Source: Pseudonocardia sediminis (lineage in GTDB: Bacteria; Actinomycetota; Actinomycetes; Mycobacteriales; Pseudonocardiaceae). From it: DNA of 64,000 nucleotides. The notes below the pieces were generated by a model. That model made no database searches. It saw nothing but the letters and a program-made list of their open reading frames with translations, and was not told where the DNA came from. Shown in pieces: positions 12,301-20,509 of the stretch; positions within the stretch are counted from its first letter, which is position 1, and every line of letters starts with the position of its first letter. The stretch is from assembly GCF_004217185.1 (NCBI RefSeq), contig NZ_SHKL01000001.1, positions 1,510,001-1,574,000 of the forward strand. The letters run 5' to 3'. The translations under genes and the position numbers were made by a program.

Positions 12301-14192
12301 TGTTCGGCAACGGGATGCTGCTCTCGCCGCACATCCGGCTCGTCGCCGCGTTCGACCACCGGCACGTGTTCGTCGACCCCGACCCGGATGCCGCGCGCGG
12401 GTTCGCCGAGCGGCAGCGGTTGTTCGAGCTGCCCCGCTCCACCTGGGACGACTACGACCGTTCCGCGATCAGCCCCGGCGGCGGGGTGTGGCCGCGGACG
12501 GCGAAGTCGGTGCCGATCGGACCGGAGATCCGGGCCGCGCTCGGGCTCGACGACGCCGTGACCCGGCTGTCGCCCCCGGAGCTGATCCACGCGATCCTGC
12601 TCGCCCCGGCCGACCTGCTCTGGAACGGCGGCATCGGCACCTACGTCAAGTCCTCGGCCGAGGTGAACGCCGACGCCGGCGACAAGGCCAACGACGCCAT
12701 CCGGGTCGACGGTCGTGACCTGCGGGTGAAGGTCGTCGGCGAGGGCGGGAACCTGGGCCTGACCCAGCGCGGCCGGATCGAGTTCGCGCGCAGCGGCGGG
12801 CCCCGCGGTGCGGGCGGGCGGATCAACACCGACGCCGTCGACAACTCCGCGGGCGTGGACTGCTCCGACCACGAGGTCAACATCAAGATCCTGCTGGACC
12901 GGCTCGTCACCGCCGGCGAGCTGGACCGCCCGGCCCGCGACGAGTTCCTCGCCTCGATGACCGACGAGGTCGGCGCGCTGGTGCTCGACGACAACGTCGA
13001 CCAGAACGCGGTGCTCGGGATCAGCCGCAGCCATGCCGTCGACATGGCGAACGTGCACGGCCGCATGATCGACGACCTGGCCGCGCGCGCCGGCCTGGAC
13101 CGCGCGCTCGAGGTGCTCCCGGACCACGCCGGGTTCGAGGCGCTGGAGGCCGCCGGGCAGGGGCTCACCGGCCCCGAGCTGGCGACGCTGCTCGCGCACA
13201 CGAAGCTGGACCTGACCCACCGGCTCGTCACCTCCGACCTGCCCGACGTGGCGGCGTTCGCCGCCCGGCTGCCGGAGTACTTCCCGGCCCCGCTGCGGGA
13301 GCGCTTCCCGGATGCCGTGCGCGCGCACCCGCTGCGCCGTGAGATCACCGCCACGATGCTCGTCAACGAGATGGTCGACGGCGGCGGCGGGAGCTACGCG
13401 TTCCGCCTCGGCGAGGAGCTCGCGGCGACCGCCCCGGACGCGGTGCGCGCCTACGCCGTCACGACCGCGGTGTTCGACCTGCCCGCACTGTGGGAGACCG
13501 TGCGGTCCGCACCGATCCCGGTCGGGGTGGCCGACGGCATCGTGCTCGACTCGCGGCGGCTGCTGGACCGGGCGTCGCGCTGGTTCCTGACCAACCGGCC
13601 ACAGCCGCTGGCGATCGGCGCCGAGATCAGCCGGTTCGCCGCCGCGGTGCGGGCGCTGCGCCTGCAGCTGCCCGAGCTGCTGCAGGGCCGGGAGCTGGGG
13701 GCGGTCGTCGAGCGGGCGGCGCGGCTGCGCGAGTCCGGGGTGCCCGAGGAGATCATCGAGCCGGCGGCGTCGTCGCTGTACTCGTTCGGGCTCCTCGACG
13801 TCGTCGAGCTGGTCGAGCTCTCCGACCGGGAGCGCGAGCCCCGCGAACCCTCCGAGGTGGCGCGGCTGTACTACGCGCTGTCCGAGCACCTGGGCGTCGA
13901 CATGGCGCTGACGGCGGTGAGCGGCCTGGCCCGCGGCGACCGCTGGCATGGGCTGGCGCGGCTCGCCCTGCGCGACGACCTGTACGGCTCGCTGCGGTCG
14001 ATCACCCTCGACGCCCTGCGCGAGTCCCCGCCCGGGACCGGCGTCGCCGACGCGATCGCGGCGTGGGAGCAGGCGAACTCGTCGCGGCTGGTGCGGGCGC
14101 GCTCGGCGCTGCAGGAGATCGGGGCGTCGGCGACGCTGGACCTGGCGACGCTGTCGGTGATCTCACGACAGCTGCGTGGCCTGGCCCGGTAG
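9396..14192 (+). CDS. gdh: NAD-specific glutamate dehydrogenase, large (about 180 kDa) type
   Basis: At 1598 residues this matches the L-GDH180 class (mycobacterial and Streptomyces enzymes are about 1600-1650). It catalyses NAD-dependent oxidative deamination of glutamate to 2-oxoglutarate. The N-terminal half carries the ACT-like regulatory segments. The catalytic core begins near residue 788 with GPVARGGLRFSDR and continues through AVKNAVIVPVGAKGGF, the VGVGDMSGDVFGNGML dinucleotide-fold region and VGEGGNLGLTQRGRIEF. A helical C-terminal domain follows. The GTG at 9396 has an in-frame ATG alternative at 9408, and neither has a strong ribosome binding site. It lies downstream of ettA as in M. 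tuberculosis (Rv2477c-Rv2476c). Confidence 0.95.
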   Translation: MSSRMHQSAADTDPARDGGGRDGGGGSLHRLYARHTPDLDRRAGADPALQDFDAIIASHRELAARREPGRAVVAVRPGEGSGAVVEIVTDDMPFLVESVLAGIGRVGGVVRRVVHPILVVRRDGAGTLTGIDTAADAAAAPAGALVESWMHLDVDVSGTTGPDLDGLREELERTLLDVRQVVGDGAMMVARARAVADDADESDARPGGGAGPTGPGSLLPGEVSELLHWLIDDHFTFIGYRHYTRVGGRLEPENGSGLGVLRPDDAGSRIFLPENGSTPPDEHAATLVITRASGPSRVLRPVHPYYLSVRTRDADGAVTGEHRFLGMLTVPARFESVLDIPIVARKIRSAIRHAGFPADSYSGQQMLEVFSGLPREELFSSSEETLHDTAVGVLAAAGRRAVRVFVHPDPYRRFLSCLVYLPRDRYTTTSRLAMADVLRERLGGTDVAYTAQVSEASLALVHFTVATDPAAEPVAYDLDALQDEITEASRTWDDRLVSALGAAGAKATGVLAGIPESYKAGVAPDRAVEDLRRLLALPADGFDVRLYRGTGGDIRFALYLADSPVTLTAVLPLLQQLDVEVIDEHPAEFLRPDGRRCWLYDFGLRASGKPEVPPEDAGARFCAAFSAAWRGDAESDRFSALVLRAGLAWREAAVLRAYSRYARQLGGLFSLQYTANTLVAYPDVARALVSLFRARFDPTASARDAAVAEARETVTALIDEVTGLDADRILRGLLAMIEGTLRTNWFRDRSFFSFKLDPSSIPDVPAPRPRFEIFVYAPRVEGVHLRFGPVARGGLRFSDRQQDYRTEVLGLVKAQAVKNAVIVPVGAKGGFVVRRPGPDAEEVRACYRTFISGLLDVTDNLHTLPDGSVETVPPPDVVRHDGDDSYLVVAADKGTATFSDLANSIAAEYGFWLGDAFASGGSVGYDHKAMGITAKGAWESVKRHFSELGVDTQNQDFTVVGVGDMSGDVFGNGMLLSPHIRLVAAFDHRHVFVDPDPDAARGFAERQRLFELPRSTWDDYDRSAISPGGGVWPRTAKSVPIGPEIRAALGLDDAVTRLSPPELIHAILLAPADLLWNGGIGTYVKSSAEVNADAGDKANDAIRVDGRDLRVKVVGEGGNLGLTQRGRIEFARSGGPRGAGGRINTDAVDNSAGVDCSDHEVNIKILLDRLVTAGELDRPARDEFLASMTDEVGALVLDDNVDQNAVLGISRSHAVDMANVHGRMIDDLAARAGLDRALEVLPDHAGFEALEAAGQGLTGPELATLLAHTKLDLTHRLVTSDLPDVAAFAARLPEYFPAPLRERFPDAVRAHPLRREITATMLVNEMVDGGGGSYAFRLGEELAATAPDAVRAYAVTTAVFDLPALWETVRSAPIPVGVADGIVLDSRRLLDRASRWFLTNRPQPLAIGAEISRFAAAVRALRLQLPELLQGRELGAVVERAARLRESGVPEEIIEPAASSLYSFGLLDVVELVELSDREREPREPSEVARLYYALSEHLGVDMALTAVSGLARGDRWHGLARLALRDDLYGSLRSITLDALRESPPGTGVADAIAAWEQANSSRLVRARSALQEIGASATLDLATLSVISRQLRGLAR

Positions 14193-14222
14193 CCGGCCGG
14201 GGTGATCTGAGAGGGTTCACCC

Positions 14223-14666
14223 GTGTCCCGATTCGTCACCCAGGTCCCGCTGCGCTGGACCGACCAGGACGCCTACCGTCACGTCAACCACGCGCGGGTC
14301 GTCACGTTGCTGGAGGAGGCCCGGGTCGAGCTGGCGTTCACCGCGGCCGGCTCCGAGGGGCTGGCCGGGTTCTCCACCGGTCTGCTGGTGGCCGGGCTCG
14401 AGGTCACCTACAGACGCCAGATCGCGTACCGGCCGGAGCCGCTACGGGTGACGATGGACGTCCGGGACGTGCGGGCCGCGTCGTTCACGATCGGCTACGA
14501 GATGCACGACGGGCCGGACGACTCCGACCCGGTCGCGGTGACGGCGGTGACCCGGATGGCGCTCTACGACCTGAACGCCGATCGGGTGCGGCGCCTGACC
14601 GCCGACGAACGCGAGTTCCTGGGCCGCTGGTCCGACGACACCACCACCGTCGGGAGCACCCGGTGA
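14223..14666 (+). CDS. Hotdog-fold acyl-CoA thioesterase (4HBT family)
   Basis: This 147-residue single hotdog domain has the N-terminal YbgC/4HBT-type motif WTDQDAYRHVNHARV followed by the long central helix LLEEARVELAF. Such proteins hydrolyse acyl-CoA thioesters in the cytosol; the substrate cannot be told. It begins 30 nt after gdh and its stop overlaps the start of the next gene by four bases (GTGA), so the pair is translationally coupled. The equivalent in M. tuberculosis is Rv2475c, also next to gdh. Confidence 0.85.
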   Translation: MSRFVTQVPLRWTDQDAYRHVNHARVVTLLEEARVELAFTAAGSEGLAGFSTGLLVAGLEVTYRRQIAYRPEPLRVTMDVRDVRAASFTIGYEMHDGPDDSDPVAVTAVTRMALYDLNADRVRRLTADEREFLGRWSDDTTTVGSTR

Positions 14667-15319
14667 CGATCCGGCTCGACGACGCGACCGAGCGCGACGA
14701 CCTGGGCGCGTTCACCGCCCGCGTGGTGCGCCTGGACCAGACCGCGTCCATGCAGCTGCGCAGCGCCGGCGGGTTCGTCACGGCGTGGGCGCACACCCCG
14801 TTCGACGTGCTGGTCACCCGCTCGGTGGCGGGCTCGATGGAGCCCGCGCAGCGCGCCGTCCTGGCGTCGTCGCTGCTCACGTCGCTGGCGGTGGACCGCT
14901 CCGAGTCGGTCGACCCCGGTCCCGCGGCGGGGCCGTGGGCCGAGGAGCTGCCGCCGGACGGCGGCTGGTCGGTCGTCGACGACATCCCGGCCGGTGAGCT
15001 GGACAGCCTGGCCGAGCGCGGCATCGCCCTGGCCCGCGAGCACGCGGGCCCGATGGGCCCGCCCGCGTCGCTGCTGGACCAGACGGTGCTGACGGTGAGC
15101 CCGCCCTCGGGTGACGCCGGCAAGGCGGTCCGGGCGGTGAAGGTGCAGATGCGGGTGCTGTTCGCGATGTCCGGGATGGGGTTCCTCGGTGACTCCGGCA
15201 CGTCCGGGCAGGAGCCCGTCGTCCGGGTGTCGGCGACCGGGTCCTGGGTGCGGCTCGACGCCCGCTACGGCGCCGTCGTCCGCCGCCGGCTGACGTCGTT
15301 GCCGCTGCTCACCGTCTGA
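14663..15319 (+). CDS. Conserved hypothetical protein (Rv2474c-like)
   Basis: This 218-residue protein starts at a GTG overlapping the preceding stop. It has no motif I can name: no signal peptide, no membrane segment, and a mixed alpha/beta composition with VTRSVAGSMEPAQRAVLASSLLTSL in the middle. Length and position after the gdh-linked thioesterase match Rv2474c (about 217 residues), which suggests a conserved gdh-thioesterase-partner unit. Its function is unknown. Confidence 0.75.
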   Translation: MTIRLDDATERDDLGAFTARVVRLDQTASMQLRSAGGFVTAWAHTPFDVLVTRSVAGSMEPAQRAVLASSLLTSLAVDRSESVDPGPAAGPWAEELPPDGGWSVVDDIPAGELDSLAERGIALAREHAGPMGPPASLLDQTVLTVSPPSGDAGKAVRAVKVQMRVLFAMSGMGFLGDSGTSGQEPVVRVSATGSWVRLDARYGAVVRRRLTSLPLLTV

Positions 15320-15320
15320 C

Positions 15321-15341
15321 CCGCCCGGCTCTCCCGGGCGG
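15321..15341. terminator. Hairpin between convergent genes
   Basis: CCGCCCGG and CCGGGCGG form an 8-bp stem with a 5-nt loop in the 31-nt gap between two convergent genes. It could serve both strands. There is no T-run, so it may act as a transcript end stabiliser instead. Confidence 0.45.
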
Positions 15342-15350
15342 ACCCGGGTC

Positions 15351-18300
15351 TCAGGACAGGTTCAGGACCGTGACGGTGCCGGCGCGGGGTGTGGTGACCC
15401 AGCCGGTGCGCCCGTCCGGGCTGACCGTGACCGAGGTCGGTGCGCCGCCGGTGGGCACGGAACCGACGACCTGCCAGGTGGTCGTGTCCACCACCCGCAG
15501 CGCCTCCCCGGTCCGCGCGCCGACGTAGAGGTGCTTGCCGTCCGGCGCCCAGGCGAGCGCGGACGGACCGCCCTCGACGCGGGCGGTGGCGAGCTCGCGT
15601 CCGGAGTCCGGGTCCATGATCGAGACCGTGTCGTCGTCCGGGCCGGCGACGGCGATCTGGCCCCCGCCCGGAGCGGCGGTGACGGCCTGGGCGTCGCCGC
15701 CGACCTTGTAGCTGCCCAGCACCGTGAGGCTGTCCGGGTCCAGCACGGTCAGCAGCTCGGTGCCGCGGTTCGCCACGTAGACGCGGTCCCCGTCGGGCGC
15801 CGGAGCGGCCGCGGCCGGCTCCTGGGCCACCGGCACGGAACGGGTGACGACACCGACGGCGGGGTCGACCTCGTCGAGCTTGCCGGACTGGCGGCCCGCC
15901 ACGTAGAGGAACCGCCCGTCGACCGAGGGGACGGCCAGCAGCGGGTCACCGGTCGCCGGGACGGTGGACAGGACGCGGTTCGTCACGGTGTCCACGACGG
16001 CGATCCGGCTGTCCGCGCCGTCGTCGCCGGCGATGCTCGCGAAGGCGCGGCTGCCGTCGCGGGACACGCTGACGTAGTTCGGCGGGCCGGGCAGCGGAAC
16101 CTCCGCGGCGACGGCGTCGGACTGCGCGGCCAGGACGACCAGGCGCGGCGGCGACTGCACGGCCAGGTAGGTGAAGCGCCCGCTCGGGGCCGACGCGGCC
16201 CAGGCCGGGGTCTCGGCGATCGGGAGGGTCGCGCGCACCAGGGGCTCGGCCAGGCTGGCCGCGGCCGCGACCTCGGCCGGGCGCAGGGCCTGCTCCTCGG
16301 GGGAGACGGCCGGGGCCGATCTGGGCCCGGGCGAGTCCGGCGTCGACGGGTAGGCGATCGCCCACACCGTCAGCGCCGCGAGCAGGATCGCGGCGAGCCC
16401 GATCGCGAGACCGCCCGGCGAGACGCCCCGGCCCCGGCGCGGCTTCGCGGACATGATCGCGTCCTTGGGCGCGGTCGTGACCGGTGCCGGTGCCTTCTCG
16501 GGTGCGGCCGCATCACGGGGTCCGGCATCGTCGAGGGCGGTCTCCGGGGCCGCGACGCCCGTGTCCCGGTCGTCGGTGCGGTCGCCCGCGTCCGTGGTGG
16601 GGGCGTCCGGGGTGCGGGCCGCGGGGGTGGCGGTCAGGGCCGTCGCGCCCGTGGCTCCGGCGCCCAGGACGAGAGCGGTCTGGGCCGGGTCGATCGCCGG
16701 GTCCCCGTCGCGCGTCGGCGCTCCGCCGGGACCGTCGTCCGGAGAGGGCCGCCGACGACGTCCGGGCTCCCGGGCCGGCGCCTCGTCCGCGCCGGGCGCC
16801 TGCTCGGGTGCGTCGGGCAGGACCGGGGAGGCGATGACGGCGGTGGACGGGCCGGTGTCGGTGACGCGCCGGTGCCCGGCCGTGCGCTGGACGCCGTCGC
16901 CCTGTTGGAACCCGCCCTGCTGGAAGCCGCCGTCCTGGAGACCGCCGTCCTGGAAGCCGTTCCGCGGGACACCGCTGCCGTTCCGGGCGTCGTCGCCGTG
17001 CCGGGCACCGTCCGGGAACGGGGCGCCGGGAGCACCGCCGGGCCGGGGCGGCGTCCGGCCGTCGGGTGTGCCGACCGGCTGGGAGCTGCCCGGCTGGGGG
17101 CCGCGGTGGGGCCCGGGCATCGAGGGCATCGGCGGGCGGGCCGGGGCGTCCGTGCCCCCCTGGCCGGGGCGGTCGGAGAACGTCCGGCCCGGGTAGAGCT
17201 GGTCGTCGTCCGACCGGCCGTCCGGGGCGCCGCGGGGCGGGCGTCCGGGCATGGTCGGCCGGGGTGGTCGGGGGAGGCGGTCGGCGTGCGGGGCGAGGTC
17301 ACCGGGTCGCGGGCGCCCGGGCATCAGCGGCCGGTTGCCGCCGGTGCGCTGCACGGCGTCGCCCGGCGCGGGGCCCGGCTCCGGTCGCACGGAGGGAAGG
17401 CCGGTGGAGGTCCCGTTCGCCGTCCGGTCCCGGGGAGTGCGCGGTGCGAGCGGGTCGTCGTGCAGGGACGTCAGCGCCGGGTCGGAGCCACGGCTCCAGC
17501 CGGATGCCGGACCGCGTCCGTCGGCGGCGGGGGCGTCGCGCCGGTCCGGCCCGCCGGGTTCCGTGGCGGCGGGGATGACGTCGGTGGCCGGGCCGCCGCG
17601 GTCGGTCGCGGGCCAGGCGGAACCGGTGTCCTCCGAGTGCTCCTGCTCGGGTGATCCGGGCCGCGGGGGCCACGGCTGGGAGCGGTGGGGTCCGGCCTGC
17701 GACGTGGGTGCGGGCCCGGCGGAGGGCTCCGGGGGCATCGACTGACGGGAGTCCGACGGGAACGGCTCGTACGCGGTCGGGGCCGGGGAGATCGGCGGCA
17801 GCACGGCCGGCGCGGGTGCGGTCCACGGGGACTCGTCGGAGGACGGGGACCCGTCGGAGAACGGGTGCTCGCCGGGGGACAGTCGCTCGTCGGGGAACGG
17901 GCGCTCGCCGGGCGACGGACGCTCCGACACGGAGCCGGACGTCGTCGCCGGGGTGTCCGGTGCCGCGGTGGCGGGTGCGTCGTCGTCGCCGTCGCCGGGA
18001 CCGTCGGAGGACGGCAGGGGACCGATGCCGAGCGGGTCGTCGCCGAGGTCACCGAGGTCGGCGTCATCGAGTCCGGTGTGGTCGGGGGCGACCCCGTCGA
18101 GCCCGGTGTGGTCGGGGGCGGCCCCGTCGAGCTCGGCGGGCCGGGGGTGCTCCTCGGCAGACGCGTCGTGGGAGTCCTGGGATGCGACGGGGAAGAGCCC
18201 GTCGGGCGTGCGGGGGTCCCGCCGACGGGGCAGCGGGGTGACCCGCGCGCGCTGCTCGGCTTCCGCCTGCGCCGCGGGGACCGCCTGCGCCGCGGGGGCA

Positions 18301-19145
18301 CGGCCGTCGGTGGGGGAGCCCGTGTCGGTGGTCGGGTCCGCGGGCTCCGTCGAGGGGCCGGGGGACGGGCGGGCCGTGGCGGGGAAGAAGGCCGCGGGAC
18401 GCTCGTCGCCCCGGCCGGTGCCGTCCGCTCCGGCGGGCTGCTCGTCCGGCGTGCCCACCAGGTTCGCGAAGCCGACCCCGCCGGTGGACCCGGCAGATGT
18501 CGGAGGCGTCGTATCGCCGGTCGGGCCGTGGTCGTCGGAGCCGTGGTCGTTGATCCCGTGATCAACAGGGCTGTGATCAACAGGGCTGTGATCGCCGGCG
18601 CCGTGACCGGCAGGGCTGAGGTCGTCCGCGCCGAGCGCACTGTCGGAGTCACCGGATGCGAAGTCACCGAACCCGGGGTCCCCGGATCCGTGACCACCGG
18701 ACCCGTGGTCGGCGGCTGCGGCGTCGTCGGTCGACGTCGTGCCGCCCGGGGCAGGGTCGTCGCCCGGGGAACGGCTCCCGTCGAACGGCCAGGCGTCGAC
18801 GGAGGGCAGCGCCTCCCCGGTGCCGGGTCCCTCGGCGGCGGGACGGCCGCCGGGGGAGAACAGACCGCCGTCGCCGGGGTCGGGAGCCTCGGAACCGGAA
18901 GCCTCGGGGGCGCCCGATCCCGCCGCTTCCGATGAGTCCGACCCCGGCGTGACCGGTGCCGACGCGTCCGTCGCCGGAGCGGCCTCGGGATCGGTGTCGG
19001 GGCTCGTGATCCCGGACTGCATCACGAGGTCGACCAGCGATCCCGGGACCACCGGGATCCGGCCGGTCCGGATGGCCTCACCGAGGTCGGCCGGGTCCTG
19101 CTCCGGGCGGTCCTCGGGACCCGGTCGGCCGGGCGGCGACGTCAT
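15351..19145 (-). CDS. Disordered Pro/Asp/Gly-rich protein with one membrane segment and C-terminal YVTN-type beta-propeller
   Basis: The protein has 1264 residues. A short ordered N-terminus (LGEAIRTGRIPVVPGSLVDLV) is followed by about 850 residues of low-complexity sequence rich in Pro, Gly, Asp and Ser, with small repeats such as DHSPVDHSPVDH, PDHTGLDG and FQQGGFQQG. One transmembrane helix lies at about 908-930 (GLAIGLAAILLAALTVWAI). After it comes a roughly 320-residue extracytoplasmic domain with repeated VSVSRDGSRAF, APDGDRVYVANRG and APDGKHLYVGARTGE blades typical of YVTN/SMP-30-like propellers. The topology suggests a long cytoplasmic scaffold tethering an external propeller. It lies 36 nt after the DivIVA-like gene on the same strand. 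The biochemical role is unknown. Confidence 0.8.
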   Translation of the reverse strand: MTSPPGRPGPEDRPEQDPADLGEAIRTGRIPVVPGSLVDLVMQSGITSPDTDPEAAPATDASAPVTPGSDSSEAAGSGAPEASGSEAPDPGDGGLFSPGGRPAAEGPGTGEALPSVDAWPFDGSRSPGDDPAPGGTTSTDDAAAADHGSGGHGSGDPGFGDFASGDSDSALGADDLSPAGHGAGDHSPVDHSPVDHGINDHGSDDHGPTGDTTPPTSAGSTGGVGFANLVGTPDEQPAGADGTGRGDERPAAFFPATARPSPGPSTEPADPTTDTGSPTDGRAPAAQAVPAAQAEAEQRARVTPLPRRRDPRTPDGLFPVASQDSHDASAEEHPRPAELDGAAPDHTGLDGVAPDHTGLDDADLGDLGDDPLGIGPLPSSDGPGDGDDDAPATAAPDTPATTSGSVSERPSPGERPFPDERLSPGEHPFSDGSPSSDESPWTAPAPAVLPPISPAPTAYEPFPSDSRQSMPPEPSAGPAPTSQAGPHRSQPWPPRPGSPEQEHSEDTGSAWPATDRGGPATDVIPAATEPGGPDRRDAPAADGRGPASGWSRGSDPALTSLHDDPLAPRTPRDRTANGTSTGLPSVRPEPGPAPGDAVQRTGGNRPLMPGRPRPGDLAPHADRLPRPPRPTMPGRPPRGAPDGRSDDDQLYPGRTFSDRPGQGGTDAPARPPMPSMPGPHRGPQPGSSQPVGTPDGRTPPRPGGAPGAPFPDGARHGDDARNGSGVPRNGFQDGGLQDGGFQQGGFQQGDGVQRTAGHRRVTDTGPSTAVIASPVLPDAPEQAPGADEAPAREPGRRRRPSPDDGPGGAPTRDGDPAIDPAQTALVLGAGATGATALTATPAARTPDAPTTDAGDRTDDRDTGVAAPETALDDAGPRDAAAPEKAPAPVTTAPKDAIMSAKPRRGRGVSPGGLAIGLAAILLAALTVWAIAYPSTPDSPGPRSAPAVSPEEQALRPAEVAAAASLAEPLVRATLPIAETPAWAASAPSGRFTYLAVQSPPRLVVLAAQSDAVAAEVPLPGPPNYVSVSRDGSRAFASIAGDDGADSRIAVVDTVTNRVLSTVPATGDPLLAVPSVDGRFLYVAGRQSGKLDEVDPAVGVVTRSVPVAQEPAAAAPAPDGDRVYVANRGTELLTVLDPDSLTVLGSYKVGGDAQAVTAAPGGGQIAVAGPDDDTVSIMDPDSGRELATARVEGGPSALAWAPDGKHLYVGARTGEALRVVDTTTWQVVGSVPTGGAPTSVTVSPDGRTGWVTTPRAGTVTVLNLS

Positions 19146-19181
19146 GGGAGCTGCGACGGTCGGGTGCTCATAACGATCTGA

Positions 19182-20411
19182 TTATCGAGGGCCCCGCGAC
19201 GACGACGTGGACCGGGTCGCGCTGCCGTTCGACGAGCCGGCGTCGTCGCTGGTCCGGGGCCCCGAGCCGGTTCCGGTGACGCCGCCGGCGGGGGTCACCC
19301 CGTCGTCGTCGGACGGATCGTGCGCGGTGCCGTCACCCGACGTGGTGAACGACCGGCCGTTGCCCGCCGCACCGATGGACCTGTCCCGGAACGGGAGCAC
19401 GCCGATCGAGGACACCGTGAACGGCGGGATGGAACCGATCGCCGTCCGCTCGTTCGGGCTCTCGTCGGACAGGTCGGGGGCCGGGGCGATCCGGAGCTTG
19501 CCGGTGAGCAGGTCGCCGGTGGAGCCGCCCGGCTCGTCGGGCGAGCCGGGAGAGCCGGGGGCGTCGTGGTCGGTGCGGCCGAACAGGTCCTCGTCGAGCG
19601 CGGTGGTGACCGGCTCGCGGTCCAGCTCGCCGTCGAGCAGCCCGCGCAGGCGGGAGAGCTCCCCGCGGACCTCGTCACGCAGACCGGAGAGCCGGTCCAC
19701 GTCGCGTGCGGCGTCGGCGCGCTGCTCGCGCAGCGTCTCCTCGGCGTGGCGCATCAGGTCCGCGGCCCGGCGCTCGGCACCGGCGCGCTCGTCGGCGGCC
19801 GCGCGCTCGGCGTCGGACCGGATCCGGTCGGCGTCGCGCTCGGCGTTCGCGATGCGCTCGTCGACGTCGCGTTCGCGGGCGTCCAGCGCGGCGGCGCGGG
19901 CGGTGAACTCCTGGTCGAGGGTGGCGGCCCGCCCGAGCAGGGCCTGCTCGGTCTGGCGGCGGCGCTGCTCGGCCTCGGTCCGCGCGCCGTCGAGCACGGT
20001 CGCGGCCTCGGCGGCGGCCTTCTCCCGCAGGTCGGAGGCCTCCCGCTCGGCGGCCTGCAACACCCGCTCGAGGCGGGCCCCGAAGCGCTCGTCGGCGGCC
20101 GGCGCCGGGGTCCCGGCGTCCTGCAGCCGCCGCACGTGCGACCGGGCGGCGCCGAGCGCGGACTCGGCCGCGTCGGCCCGCCGGATCTCGTCGCCGATCC
20201 GCCGGTCCAGCTCCGCGAGCCGGGCGTCGACCTGCGCGCGGTCGTAACCGCGCAGCACGACCGCGAAACCGGCCCCCGCGTCGCGGTCGGGCGCGAAGTC
20301 CGGAACCGCCACCGGGCGGCTCAGCGAGTGCCGGGAGGACGCGTCGGCGTCGCTGCCGGACAGGTGGTCCCGTGCGTCCATCTGCTCCGCCTTATCCGGA
20401 CGGGGTGACAT
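19182..20411 (-). CDS. DivIVA-like coiled-coil protein
   Basis: This protein is 409 residues from the ATG at 20411; starts at 20432 and 20381 are also possible. A CAGGTT hexamer 7 nt before 20411 could be a leaderless -10. Near the N-terminus, FAVVLRGYDRAQVDARLAEL matches the DivIVA membrane-binding motif (F..VLRGYD..QVD). A long Ala/Arg/Glu-rich coiled coil follows (about residues 60-270), then a disordered Gly/Ser/Pro tail. DivIVA/Wag31 relatives mark cell poles and septa in actinobacteria, and this is probably a paralogue. It forms a two-gene unit with the propeller-bearing membrane protein downstream, hinting at a joint role at the envelope (inference). Confidence 0.75.
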   Translation of the reverse strand: MSPRPDKAEQMDARDHLSGSDADASSRHSLSRPVAVPDFAPDRDAGAGFAVVLRGYDRAQVDARLAELDRRIGDEIRRADAAESALGAARSHVRRLQDAGTPAPAADERFGARLERVLQAAEREASDLREKAAAEAATVLDGARTEAEQRRRQTEQALLGRAATLDQEFTARAAALDARERDVDERIANAERDADRIRSDAERAAADERAGAERRAADLMRHAEETLREQRADAARDVDRLSGLRDEVRGELSRLRGLLDGELDREPVTTALDEDLFGRTDHDAPGSPGSPDEPGGSTGDLLTGKLRIAPAPDLSDESPNERTAIGSIPPFTVSSIGVLPFRDRSIGAAGNGRSFTTSGDGTAHDPSDDDGVTPAGGVTGTGSGPRTSDDAGSSNGSATRSTSSSRGPR

Positions 20412-20509
20412 TGCGTGCAACCTGACTCCCATGAGGGCCGGTGTCGTTCAACCTATGAGGTGAACGAGTGAGTCGTTACCGGGTTACCGGCACGTACGGT
20501 GATATCTGC

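Noticed and set aside
9348..13949. 1533-codon open frame antisense to gdh
   Set aside because: It is composed of Arg/Gly/Val/Asp-rich mirror sequence. The plus strand encodes a complete, motif-bearing glutamate dehydrogenase, so long antisense frames are expected at this GC content.
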